From assembly GCF_021917145.1 (NCBI RefSeq), contig NC_061061.1:12494204-12558203 (forward strand): a stretch of DNA of 64,000 nucleotides, given 5' to 3'. Numbering within the stretch: position 1 is the stretch's first letter; every line of letters begins with the position of its first letter. Origin of the DNA: Hypomesus transpacificus. Taxonomy: Eukaryota > Chordata > Actinopteri > Osmeriformes > Osmeridae. Shown one piece after another: positions 1-10,900 of this stretch. The notes beneath the pieces were generated by a model. The model was given only the letters and a program-made list of their open reading frames with translations. It ran no database searches and was not told the origin of the DNA. The position numbers and the translations under genes are program-made.

Positions 1-18
1 GCATGTTGTGCTGTTATG

Positions 19-2605
19 TGCAGAGCAAGAGGAGGAAAGGAGCTGCTGGGGAGCATCTGAGGGGAGCAGCAGTCGACCTCTGTGGCACCGAGCACAGAGC
101 TCACAGCAGCAAGAGTTCCTGTACGAGGAAGACAAAGTAGACACGGGTCCAGGTCCCAAGTTCAGATCTTTAAGACACCTGAGACAGGTAACAAAGGCCT
201 CTATAGACACCCTGAGACAGGTAAACAAGGCCTCTATAGACACCTGAGACAGGTAAACAAGGCCTTTATAGACACCTGAGACAGGTAAACAAGGCCTCTA
301 TAGACACCTGAGACAGGTAAACAAGGCCTCTATATTGAGCCCATTCTGAGCGTGAACCGTTTCTGTTCTCTAAAATAGGTCAGAAAGAACATGAAACAGC
401 CATAAGATTTGATGTCGCTACATTTCTTCAAGGGCATGAAGTGGTCCTTGTATATATCAGCTCTATATCTTACATGTTTCTGGAAGTAGGATGTTGTGAT
501 CATGGAAGTGCCTGCAGCCATATCATAGTTAGCCTTACAAGCAGAGTTAATATTACTGACCAAATTAGTGCATGTTATGTGTGTACATTGTCTATAGTAG
601 GACAAATACATATATTTGAAACTTTTTGAATACTTGGGACAATACCGTTCATATATTTTTTTATTAAACTAAGAGAACTTTCAAGTGTCACAAGTGATGA
701 AATGGAAAAATGCCCTCTGTCCATTTTGTTATCATATCTGATTGGTCTAAGGGTCATCTTAATCATATCTGATTGGTCTACAGGTCATCTTAATCATATC
801 TGATTGGTCTACAGGTCGTCGGGGCAAATGAGTTCCGTCACCTGGCATGGCACGTGCTTATGGGAAATCAGGTGATATGGCGAGGGGCAGACCCAGGTCT
901 TATCCAATCAGCCTTCGAAATACTAAAGGTATGCTATGCTGCTAAACCCTTTCAGTAAAGGATAAGAGATTGATAGAAACACATATAATGTCTTACCGTG
1001 TTGTCTTCAAGTGACCTAGTGAAACCACATCCTCAGAAACATGTGGTCCCTTGATGCTAATTAGGAGTGGGAGGAGCTTCCATCTTCCTTTTAGACCCCC
1101 ATTGGAAACACATACGCCCTGTAGGTCAAATTTAGTTTGGGGGAATTCAAGTGTTGTTTGTTTGCGGTTCTCTGGGTGTAGGTGTAAGACGATGTGGAGA
1201 GCAGGGTTAAGAATTGTGGGGGGTTTTCCGTTCTCGCTGCTTATCTGCGATCGCGCGCCTCTTTCCCCCCCCCCCCCCCCCCCCCCCCCTCTCCCCCCAG
1301 GCCCTGCTTCCTGTGGGCTGCGTCCGCTCCATGCTGTACAGCGCCCAGTACGAGGAGGCGTACCGATGTAACTTCCTGGGTCTGAGCCCCGATGTGGTCA
1401 TCCCCACTCATGTCAGCTCCTCAGGTACAGGAAGTAACCCAGAGTCGCAGGAAGTGATCTAAAGAGGCGGTGCCTCTTCATATATGCTTTCTGTGAAAAA
1501 GTACTGAACACGGCGACTACTTTCTTAGAACTCTGTTCTACTTCAACCTTCTAGAATTCTCTGTGCTTGTGGATGTGGTGAATGCAGAGAAAGGCTCTTT
1601 CTATTCAGCTGCATGTGAAGAGGACGTCCCCTCCCTCTACCAGTTCACCATCAGCAGTGCCAACACACAACCAACAGACAAAGGTGAACACAGTCTGACC
1701 AGATCCCAAATACCAGATTAGCATTTAACCACAATTCCACCGAAAATCATCTTCACTCTGTTCTCTCTGCCTAGCAGCGATTTACTGACTCGTGTTTATG
1801 TCCAACTCCCTCTCTTTCTCTCTCTGTTGCTCCATCATCTCAACTAGGTCCTTTGCTACTGAACAAGATCGAGGTAGCGTTGTCTAACGAGAACCTGTCT
1901 GTGGAGGTGGTGTCTCACTGTCTACTGTGTCTGAAGGAGGAATGGATGAAGTAAGGGCAACCGTTTCTCCTGGCAACCGTTTCCCCTGACGACTGCTGTG
2001 GCAGGATTGTTGAGGCTAGACCCAGGGTGATCGGTCAATGCAGCAATCAAATGCACGATGTTTAATATGAAAGACAAGTTCATTGGCTATGTCACTGTCT
2101 GTCTATCAGATCCTCGTTGTATCACTGTGTACAGTACATAACAGCTTACTGTGTTTATAAAGCTTCACAGAAGTTCAGTTAGCCTGGTTCTTTATTACTG
2201 CTGGAAGGGTCTTTTGAGGTTTCCATTCTCTCTGTTTATTTGCTATCTTTCCAAACACCACCATCTCGTGGCTTACTCTCCATTTCTGACCTCTCCTTTT
2301 CCTTAAATTGTGTACTCTTCTTTTGCTTAAGTCTGTCTCCAGTTATGTAATACTTTCACTTTCTCTCCTTACCTTCTCCCTGTCCTCCCTTCTCCAGTAA
2401 GGTGAAGGTGCTGTTCAAGTTCTCCAAAGTGGATGGGCGAGGCAGGGAGGACACTCAGAAGGTGCTAGCCCTACTCGGGGCTACTGGTCCTGGGGAGGAC
2501 GACAACGTGAGGCTCCTCAAGTTCTGGATGACGGGCCTCAGCAAGACCTATAAGAGCCATCTGATGACAGCTGTCCGAGGAGGGGAGAGGAGCCTGAGCC
2601 AGTGA
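19..2605 (+). CDS. flcn: Folliculin, 3' part (C-terminal DENN-like region)
   Basis: Partial gene; the 5' exons lie before the window. Exons read: 19-187, 815-928, 1301-1424, 1555-1683, 1848-1950 and 2398-2605 (stop TGA). The phases join cleanly (0,0,1,1,2). The protein reads ...FRSLRHLRQ / [19 protein letters not shown]... / [20 protein letters not shown]... and ends ...[18 protein letters not shown] plus a short tail. These blocks match human folliculin closely (from memory [43 protein letters not shown]). Folliculin binds FNIP1/2 and acts at the lysosome as a GAP for RagC/D, controlling mTORC1/TFE3 signalling; it is the Birt-Hogg-Dube tumour suppressor in people. Oddities: the donor of exon 19-187 and the acceptor of exon 815-928 both lie in tandem repeats, and a run of about 25 C forms the pyrimidine tract before exon 1301. 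The assignment is very secure; the first exon in the window is less conserved. Confidence 0.93.
172..335 (+). repeat. Minisatellite carrying the flcn 5' splice site, about 32-bp unit x5
   Basis: The end of the flcn exon and its donor (GACACCTGAGACAG|GTAA) are repeated in tandem, with unit lengths of 33, 32, 32 and 32. Potential GT donors lie at 188, 221, 253, 285 and 317. The first unit has gtaacaaag and the others gtaaacaag. Use of the second donor would add 33 nt in frame ([11 protein letters not shown]). Later donors shift the frame or reach a stop. Confidence 0.9.
731..814 (+). repeat. Tandem repeat carrying the flcn 3' splice site, 31-bp unit x2.7
   Basis: Units begin at 731, 762 and 793 (atcatatctgattggtcta...). 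The last unit ends in the acceptor ctacag|GTC at 814. The middle copy offers an identical ctacag|gtc acceptor ending at 783, and the first copy has the decayed form ctaag. Using the upstream acceptor would add 31 nt and shift the frame. Confidence 0.88.
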
Positions 2606-4961
2606 TGGGGGGGGGGGGGGGGGGACCTGGAGCCAGTGAGAGGGGGGGGGGGGGGGGGGGGGGGGAGAGGTCAGGTTGAAAATCTCCCGGGAACACCCAA
2701 GGACAGGAAAGGACCTAAAGAGGGAAGGAAAAGTGGGGGCAGGGAAAGTGAAAAACTGCACTAATAAATGTTACTGTGTCACAGACAGGGAAAGGGAAAG
2801 TATGCAAGTGAGCTAAATAGTATGTTCATGATGCATACATAACACTGAGGCCACTTTCATAACATTGATCCTTTTGAGTTTTGTAATAACATTCTGTTTT
2901 AACAATTCAAAATAGGAAAATTATAGAAACTTGTCCACTCTTAAGTTATAAATAAAGTGTCCATAGTTAACTTACACATTGTACAGCTATGAAAAAATAA
3001 AAGAAACTGTGAAATTGGTGTGCTGTTATTTAATCACTGTGATTGTCTCGCTGTTACGGAGAACTGGAAGGAAAGGGGAAAGAAAGAATGGAGGCAAAAC
3101 AGTTTTTAAAACTATTTTGGCTCACATGCTTATTGTATTTTTACAGTGAGTGGCGAATGGCCAATAAACCTCAAGTTGTGTAAGACAACACTGGTAGGTC
3201 TGGTGTCCCACGTCATAAAACACAGTCGCGTAACGAGCTTATACTCCAGCGTTGTTGAACCACATCAGCAGGGATTCGCTACCTAACAAGCCAGACGCAC
3301 ATTAGTCAACTAAACAGCGGGATCGTGTTTATTCAGTTATTTGAGCCTTTGCAGAGGAGTCTGCAGACCTATCAAATCCACTGGCATGCGGCTTTGTCTA
3401 AGTTGCTTTTATGATTTATTATCCTAACTGTATTGTGTAGAATGATTGTGCAAATATGAGTTAAAGCTTGTAGCAAATATCATGCTTTATTGGCATCTTT
3501 CTTTAAAGCAGGCACCATTCTGTGTGTGTATCATCATGGGTTCAAAGTTATCTGTTCACAGACACCTTCTGTTTAATCTGCAGCATGGATTTGTGGCCTT
3601 GTGTAGCCTATAAAACATTGAAGACTAACCAATGAAAGGTTATAGTACATCATAATCTTTTACATATTGCATTGTTATTAAGGAATTCACATTGTAAAGT
3701 GGTGACCTGCCTCTGTCCCATGTGAAGTGGACACTTCACACTTCACCATCAGAGACTTACAAGTGGCTGAGTTGGTGATGATACCACAGGGGAGTTGAAG
3801 AATGCTGTGCTGCTGCTGGGGGTGTGGGGGCGTGTTGGGGGGAGTGGGGGGGCGTGTTGGGGGGGGTCGGCCTTACCACTCCCCTTCTGGAACTTCCACT
3901 CATTGCTTCATTATCTTCAGAAAAAAAACGGTTCCTTTATCAGTTTAAAAGCTTAAAATCTGACCGTTTCTATTTGATCCATAACATCAAATTTACAGTC
4001 TCTTGACCATCTCACACTATGACTTGCAAGTTATTTCACCGCTGTGTTGCAAATGACCTTTACTGACATAAATCTGTTTTTAGGACATTTCCTGTTTGAC
4101 ACTGAGCATTAGTCACAGATATCAAAAGGAGTGGTGAAGCATGGAGACAGGCACCCAGTAACACACAGTCACACACACACTCGGTCCCTGTCAGTCTCAT
4201 GCTCAGGCACACACATCCACCGAAGTGGGGAGGGGGCGGGGAGGGGGTGGTTGAAATGGAAAACATACGGTCCGACTGCATGACTAAGCCTGCTGAGGGC
4301 TCGTTTGGAGCGGAGGGGGGAATGAGAGAGAGAGAGAAAGAGAGAGAGCCAAAGGGGGCTGGTGGGGGGGCTAGATTGGTCAATAGTGAGGTAGAACGTG
4401 TGGCAGTGGGAGGGGCAGAAAAGCAGTAGACTAAAGATTTGATAGCGAGCACTTTCGCTTTCAGGCTAGTCTGCGTCGCACAGACTGGCCAGAGGGCGAG
4501 AGAGCGAGACAGAGTGAGAGAACGGGAAACACATGAGCCTGTCCCTCTCTATCCATTAGGCAATTTAAAGAGAGAGAGGAGAGAGTGAGGGGAATTTGTT
4601 GGGGACTCAGATATACTGGGTCATCTGGTAAAAAGACAATAACAAGGAGGGAATAGGCTGCAGCTTGCACCGGTTTATTTCCCAGAAGTGGGAAAATCCA
4701 AAGTGAGAGAAGAGAATTATGTGAGAGGGAAAGTGGGGGAGTAGTGGAAAGTACCACACAGACAAAAGGAGGAATTCCAAAAGAGAATCAGCAAGGCTCT
4801 ACTGACAGAAGAAAAGGAACTGCTGTGCTCACAGTGTCACAGACCTTGAGAGGACCACAAGAGAACTCAGCTCTCTGAGAGACACCGCAACATCTCTCTG
4901 CAGACTTGATTGCCTTCAACTAGAGAAATGGAGAAGCGTCCTTACTTGGGAAGATAAAAGG
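2606..4961. other. flcn 3' UTR and intergenic DNA to the next gene
   Basis: Directly after the flcn stop come two G-runs (about 2607-2623 and 2642-2666) separated by a copy of the stop-codon context (gagccagtga), so this short segment looks tandemly duplicated. Possible poly(A) signals are aataaa near 2762, 2950 and 2995. The rest shows no exon I can support. 4190-4960 is G/A-rich (gagaga stretches) and probably contains the promoter and 5' UTR of the gene starting at 4962. A ten-codon upstream open frame (ATG at 4928) precedes that start. Confidence 0.6.
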
Positions 4962-5341
4962 ATGAAACAACAAGGTGAGAGAAGATTATTATTTTGTATA
5001 TTTGATACAAGGTATATGTTGTATTGTGTGTCAATGCAACTGTAACTCTGGGGTTTCATGAAGTAAGCTATTCTACGACTCTACTCTACTCTACAGTATA
5101 ATGCAATAGGAAGAGATTCAACAACTTTTGAGAGAATTTGTAATTTAAAACACGTGTTTGGTGTGGGTAACAGATTTGTCAGCATATTGCGTGGGACTCT
5201 TCTGCTTATAGTGGTTGTGCATGTCAATTTAGTTGTCTCAAGTCACAATAAAACTAATATAAACCTAAGATGCTCTTAAAATTCAGAGTGAACGTGTTGA
5301 ACTACATGTACTAACCACAAAGTTTCCGTCCATTAACCTCC

Positions 5342-5374
<33 letters not shown>

Positions 5375-6903
5375 CCATCAGTTCTACTTATATATATATT
5401 AATCGTCCAATGTGGTGGATGCAATGTCTCTCTGAAGGCAGGTGTCGAGAACCTCAAAGGAACAATCGACTCTAACCACGCTGGGTTTGTAAGTTGAGTT
5501 TTTCTCCTCCCTTGGCTATTTACTGTGACTGTTTCCCTGTGTCCACCCTGTATCAACCCCTTCAGGTACATGTGGGTTTAAAGAGAAATTATGATAATGT
5601 TGTTGGGGCGCAGCATTAGAGAGCATCCAGCCTGTCTTTTGTTGTTTTTCATATTGTTTAGTTAACCGTAGAAGTGGGCCGAGGGGTCAGGGGTCAATTT
5701 GGAGCATTAGCACTGGTAGTGATTTATTTGTATTCAACCTCCTGCTGCCCCTCTACCTTCTGTTTGTCAGAGATAAGTAAGGGTAAGAGATTAAAAACAT
5801 ACAAAGGATAATCAAAATAAGAGTGTGCCTTTGATAAAGTCAAACAAAATGATAAAGTCATTATAAATGCTTGTACATTGTGAATTTCCGGTGGCTGTAT
5901 TCTAATCCTGCTGACTTTCTCACCCAGCGGGAAGTGTTTCCCACAGATTACCAAACTGCACACCACTACGATGACAGGCTGCTGTGTCCTGAGCTGGTGA
6001 GGCTTCCTGGATCACTGACGCTCTCATTCTGTCCAGTGTGGCTGTCCACTTTAATCATGCTTGTGTTCTTTTTCTTGTTCTGCATCTTGTTCTTCTGTCC
6101 CTCTAGTGTTGTGTGTCCCGCTCTGCAGCTGTGCTTTCAGATTCCTGGGAACAGTTACTGAAAAGACTATGGCCTGAGAACTATAAGTTCAAACTGATTC
6201 AGGAAGTGATAGAGGCCTTGGATAAAATTGCAGAGAAGGTAGGTTATTTACTGTACAGGGGATTTAAAAGTTTAAGAAGTTACACCACGTAAGAAGAAGA
6301 AATATTTTAATCCTGCTTGAATGTTGTTTGTTGATTAAAAATGTCTTCAAATACACTCATTATTTGTGCTGAGTGGGCTGTGCAAATGTTTCGTAAAGGA
6401 ACATATTTGCAAGGAAACACTCAACTGTAAATCTTGTAAACCACTGACAGACAAATTTACATCTTCAATTCATCGTGGACATTTATGTAAAAATTCTCCT
6501 TCTCCCTTCACTTGTCTCCCTTTTTTCACAGAAATTCCAGGAAGAGCCTGATGTCTCAATCTTACCCCTGCGCTCCTCCTCTCCAGAGGACCTCCGGAAC
6601 TACACATCCGTCCTGTTCTCCATGTACCTGCAGATGGAGCTCCACTGCTCGTCCTCCGAGAGCCTGTGTTCCTTCCCCACCGAGACCCCTCCTCAGGCAG
6701 AGGAACCGCAGAAGACCCCCTGGAAGCAGAAGGTCCTGACCACTCGGGATGTCCGACAGGAAATGGAAGGGCAGAGAGAGCACATGTTTGATGATTCATC
6801 ACCTCCAACCAACGAGGGCCAAACAAGCGCCCAGTTTCCCGATTCAAGGACTCTGTTGCTTTGGGGACTCGTGTACTGTGCTAATGTGCTTCTACTGGGT
6901 TAG
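4962..6903 (+). CDS. Unassigned secreted/membrane-anchored helical protein, possible short-chain cytokine (KITLG/FLT3LG/CSF1-like)
   Basis: Five coding exons: 4962-4974, 5382-5488, 5928-5996, 6107-6238 and 6532-6903 (stop TAG). They join in frame to 230 residues. Seen: an N-terminal signal peptide (MKQQVLLIYILIVQCGGC, residues 1-18). The predicted ectodomain has cysteines at 60, 64, 65, 146 and 153, N-glycosylation sites at N19 (NVS) and N130 (NYT), and amphipathic helical stretches around 66-107 and 125-145. An acidic, Ser/Pro/Thr-rich stalk follows (about 154-210). The last 16 residues are hydrophobic with no cytoplasmic tail, which resembles a GPI-attachment signal or a terminal membrane anchor. 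After the first exon all introns are phase 0, as is usual in four-helix cytokine genes. The motif LSDSW..LL near residue 73 recalls KITLG, and DDRLLC near residue 55 recalls FLT3LG. Both resemblances are weak, so no symbol is given. The gene structure is secure; the function is inference. Confidence 0.7.
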
Positions 6904-7988
6904 CTGTCTAATGTCTGATATTTCCACAATTATGCACACCACATGCCAAAATAATCAATGCTTGCGCAATGTGTTTTGGGACATAATTTGAGAATCTCTC
7001 ATTCTGTTTGTTAAGATGGCATGCCAGGAAGCTGATTATGAAGTAACAGATTGCTGTTGAACTAAGCTGAAAATATCATCTTATGCTTACTATAACGTAG
7101 TCCTAGCAGCAAACAAAACAGATATAGGCCTACTGTTTAAACAGTCACTAACTCCTGCTAACACTGCTTACCATTAGCAAGTGATATAGTGTGTCATTGA
7201 GTTATAGCTCCACCTTACACATCATCAGATGTTTACAGTTTGTTGAATGGAAGGTAATATAGGGTTGTCTGAAGTGAATGAAGTTGTACATAGATCATGT
7301 AAATAAATTATTGAATTAATCTTGTGGAAGATGTAGTCATCCTCATGAGCAGACCTTCAATTTGCTTACTTTGTGACATTTGTTTAACGAATGCAATGTA
7401 GTTAATTTAGCTGCTGCCAAGTCTATGATTCTTCTTATGACATAGTCTACGTTTTGTATTTGAGTGTACCGAAAAGTGTGCCGCTCTAAAAGCTAGTCAC
7501 AGATCCGTCGATAAACGACGGTAAACTGCAGCTGCAGAAGGAAACAATTGAAGACATTATATTCTACACATGCCACGGCTTGTTACAAAAGCAACACACC
7601 CAAAACGGCGATACAGCCTAAACATTTCTTTCACGATGGAATTTTCACAACGTAGATTAGATCATGTCTTAACTGCAGCCTACATGCTACTGGTACAACC
7701 TGTAACACATCCAATGTTTAAACATGTTGCGAAGTCTGTGTTTTGTGTGTGAAAAATAGGATTTCCGCTGCCTAGTTCTAATTCAGATGGCGAGACAGAA
7801 TTTGGATTACTGGCAGTGTTGCTTGTAACTAACTGCCAAAGGAGGTCAGTTGAATTCTCGTAAGTGGGTGTGTTGTGCAGCGCGCGAGGGATAGAGGTTA
7901 AGGAATGGGGATGGGGCTCGATGCCAACGGGGTTGGACTTTAAACCACGTGGACAGACCGGAAGTAACCAAAATTGTACGTCGACAAG
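6904..7988. other. 3' UTR of the cytokine-like gene and grwd1 upstream region
   Basis: AATAAA at about 7300 (aaataaattattg) is a plausible poly(A) signal for the preceding gene. The grwd1 promoter and 5' UTR must lie just before 7989. I see no other coding exon or repeat here. Confidence 0.55.
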
Positions 7989-10900
7989 ATGTCTGCGCCT
8001 GAGGAAGACACGTTTCCGAACGAAGATGGAGACATGGAAGAGATGGAAGCGGGTGGCAGCGACGACGACGGAATGGGAGATGAGGGGAAGCCAGGGGAGG
8101 ATGAGGGCAAGGTGTATGTTCCCGGTGTAGAGCCACTACAACCGGGAGAAGAGCTTGAGATGGACCGGTCGGCATACCGCATGTACCACGAGTGTCAAAC
8201 AGGTTAATCTAAAATTTGCTTGCGCTATACGGACTTTGTATTCGTTTACCTATTTATATTAGCAAGTCAGTATTTGAGTAATAATGAAATATGTTGTCCA
8301 CCTTGAATTGCTTTATGTTAATTTGCAATAATGACAATTAGAAACGTGGTTTGGAACTTTATTTTCCTGAAGCAACAGACAACGACACCTAGGGACGGGT
8401 AGTAAAAACGATTTCATCCAAAAGTTTACTCTGCCATTTCATAATTATTATTTTTCTCTGTGCCAGGTGCTCCTTGCCTGAGTTTCGATATTTTGAGAGA
8501 CGGTAATGGAGATAGCCGAGAGCAGTATCCGATGTCCATGTTGCTTTGTGCTGGCACACAGGCAGACTCTGCTCTTAGCAACAGGTAAATGGTAACAAGT
8601 TGGTTCAGTGCATGCACACCAGACCCTTCTAATGAGGGGGCCACACTCACAAGTCATGGCCCCCTTCACACACTGCTGATTGATGTGCGTTCCCATCCCC
8701 CCCCCCCATCCCCCCCCCCCCCATATACTCACAGACTTCTAGTTATTCGCATGCACAACCTTCATGGCACAGAGAAAGAGAAGGAAGGGGAGGAGAGCAG
8801 CGATGGAGAGAGCGAAGACGAGGAAGACGAGGACAAGAAGCCGCAGATGGAGCTGGCCATGATGCCTCACTACGGAGGGATCAACAGAGTCAGAGTAAGT
8901 TCCCTGTCGCAGTCAGCGACTCCTCCCCAACTAGGGGGTCCGATGGCTGAGTGGTTAGGGAATCGATGGCTGAGTGGTTAGGGAATCGGGCTGGTAATCA
9001 GAAGGTTGCCAGTTCGATTCCCGGCCGTGCCAAATGACGTTGTGTCCTCGGGCAAGGCACTTCACCCTACTTGCCTTGGGGGGAATGTCCCTGTACTTAC
9101 TGTAAGTCGCTCTGGATAAGAGCGTCTGCTTAATGTATAAATGTAAATGTACTATTACAGCTCTTTGCCTACCATTAGTATCCTTGAGTGGAGACTATCG
9201 TGGAGCCCCACAGCGTCCGTGTGTTGAGCACTAGCGCCCCCTGACTGTGTCCAGTAAATATGTCTGATGTTCTTCCGTGTCGTTTCTCCTGACCTGCAGG
9301 TGACCCTGCGTGGGGAGCAGGCATTGGCCGCAGTCTGGTCCGAGAAGGCCCAGGTGGAGATCTTTGATCTTCGATCTCAAGTGGATGCCGTGCACAGTTC
9401 TGCTGCCATGTCGGCCTTCATTAAACAGCAGAAGGAGGCCACGCCCCTCTTCAGTTTCTCCGGTCACATGACGGAAGGCTTTGCGATTGATTGGTCGCCC
9501 AAAGTGCCGGGTGAGTTGGACCGTTCCCAAACTGTAACGTTTGCCAGATGTCTGCATGCTAATAAAATGACTTTAAAATGGCAGTATAATTTTAGAGACA
9601 ACTCTTTATGTAGACCTTGTTTCGTGTGTGCGTTGTCCATAATCCCAAATAAATAGTTTAACCAGTCTTTATTAAAATACCTTAGCAATAGACCAGGCTC
9701 CCTCATATATTTTTTTTTTGGACTGCATTTAGTTTGCAGTTTTATTGTAGTTAACAAAGCGTACAGTTAATAATAGTTAGTTTGTTCCTAAAGGTCGCCT
9801 TGTTAGTGGAGATTGCAAGAAGAACATCCACGTGTGGGAGCCCAGAGAAGGAGGGACCTCCTGGCAGATTGACCAGCGGCCGTTCAGCTCCCACAGCAAA
9901 TCTGTGGAAGACCTCCAGTGGTCCCCTACTGAACCCACGGTTAGTTCAAGGTTTTTATTTTCAGATGCACAGAACAACACAAAGTCAAATTGGGCACTGA
10001 AATCCTAAGGACAAGACAACGCAAAGCAACCTGTCGTAACAAAACATAAGTACTCAGAACATAAATTACACCTATGATAAGCACAAATATAATTAACCCC
10101 CTAAATATACAAAATAATGTACAATACAGTATACTAAACCTCTAATACACATACACTATACTAGGTTAGATTCAATTCGACTTTATTGTCACTGTATACA
10201 AGGTATTACAGTGGAGATTGCAGTATGCACAGCACAGTATGCACAACACAGTATGCACAGCACAGTATGCACAGTACAGTATGCACAGTACAGTATGCAC
10301 GGCACAGTATTCACAGCACAGTATGCACAGCACAGTATGCACAACACAGTATGCACAGCACAGTATGCACAGTACAGTATGTACAGCACAGTATGCACAG
10401 CACAGTATGTACAGCACAGCACAGTATGTACAGCACAGCACAGTATGCACAGCACAGTATGTACAGCACAGTATGTACAGCACAGTATGTACAGCACAGT
10501 ATGCACAGTATATACAGCACAGTATGTACAGCACAGTATGCACAGCACAGTATGCACAGCACAGTATGTACAGCACAGTATGTACAGCACAGCACAGTAT
10601 ATACAGCACAGTATATACAGCACAGTATGCACAGCACAGTATGCACAGCACAGTATGCACAGCACAGTATATACAGCACAGTATGTACAGCACAGTATGT
10701 ACAGCACAGTATGTACAGCACAGCACAGTATGCACAGCACAGTATGTACAGCACAGTATGTACAGCACAGTATGCACAGCACAGTATGTACAGCACAGTA
10801 TGCACAGCACAGTATGCACAGCACACTATGCACAGCACAGTATATACAGCACAGTATGCACAGCACAGTATGCACAGCACAGTATGCACAGCACACTATG

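Noticed and set aside
172-814. CRISPR-like array
   Set aside because: The repeats are direct tandem copies without unique spacers in a vertebrate gene; they are minisatellites. The same applies to 35246-35457 and 23896-24012.
8934-9010. tRNA gene
   Set aside because: Box-like sequences are present, but the cloverleaf is degenerate and continues into the SINE body and tail; the same holds for 46824, 55310 (minus) and 58931.
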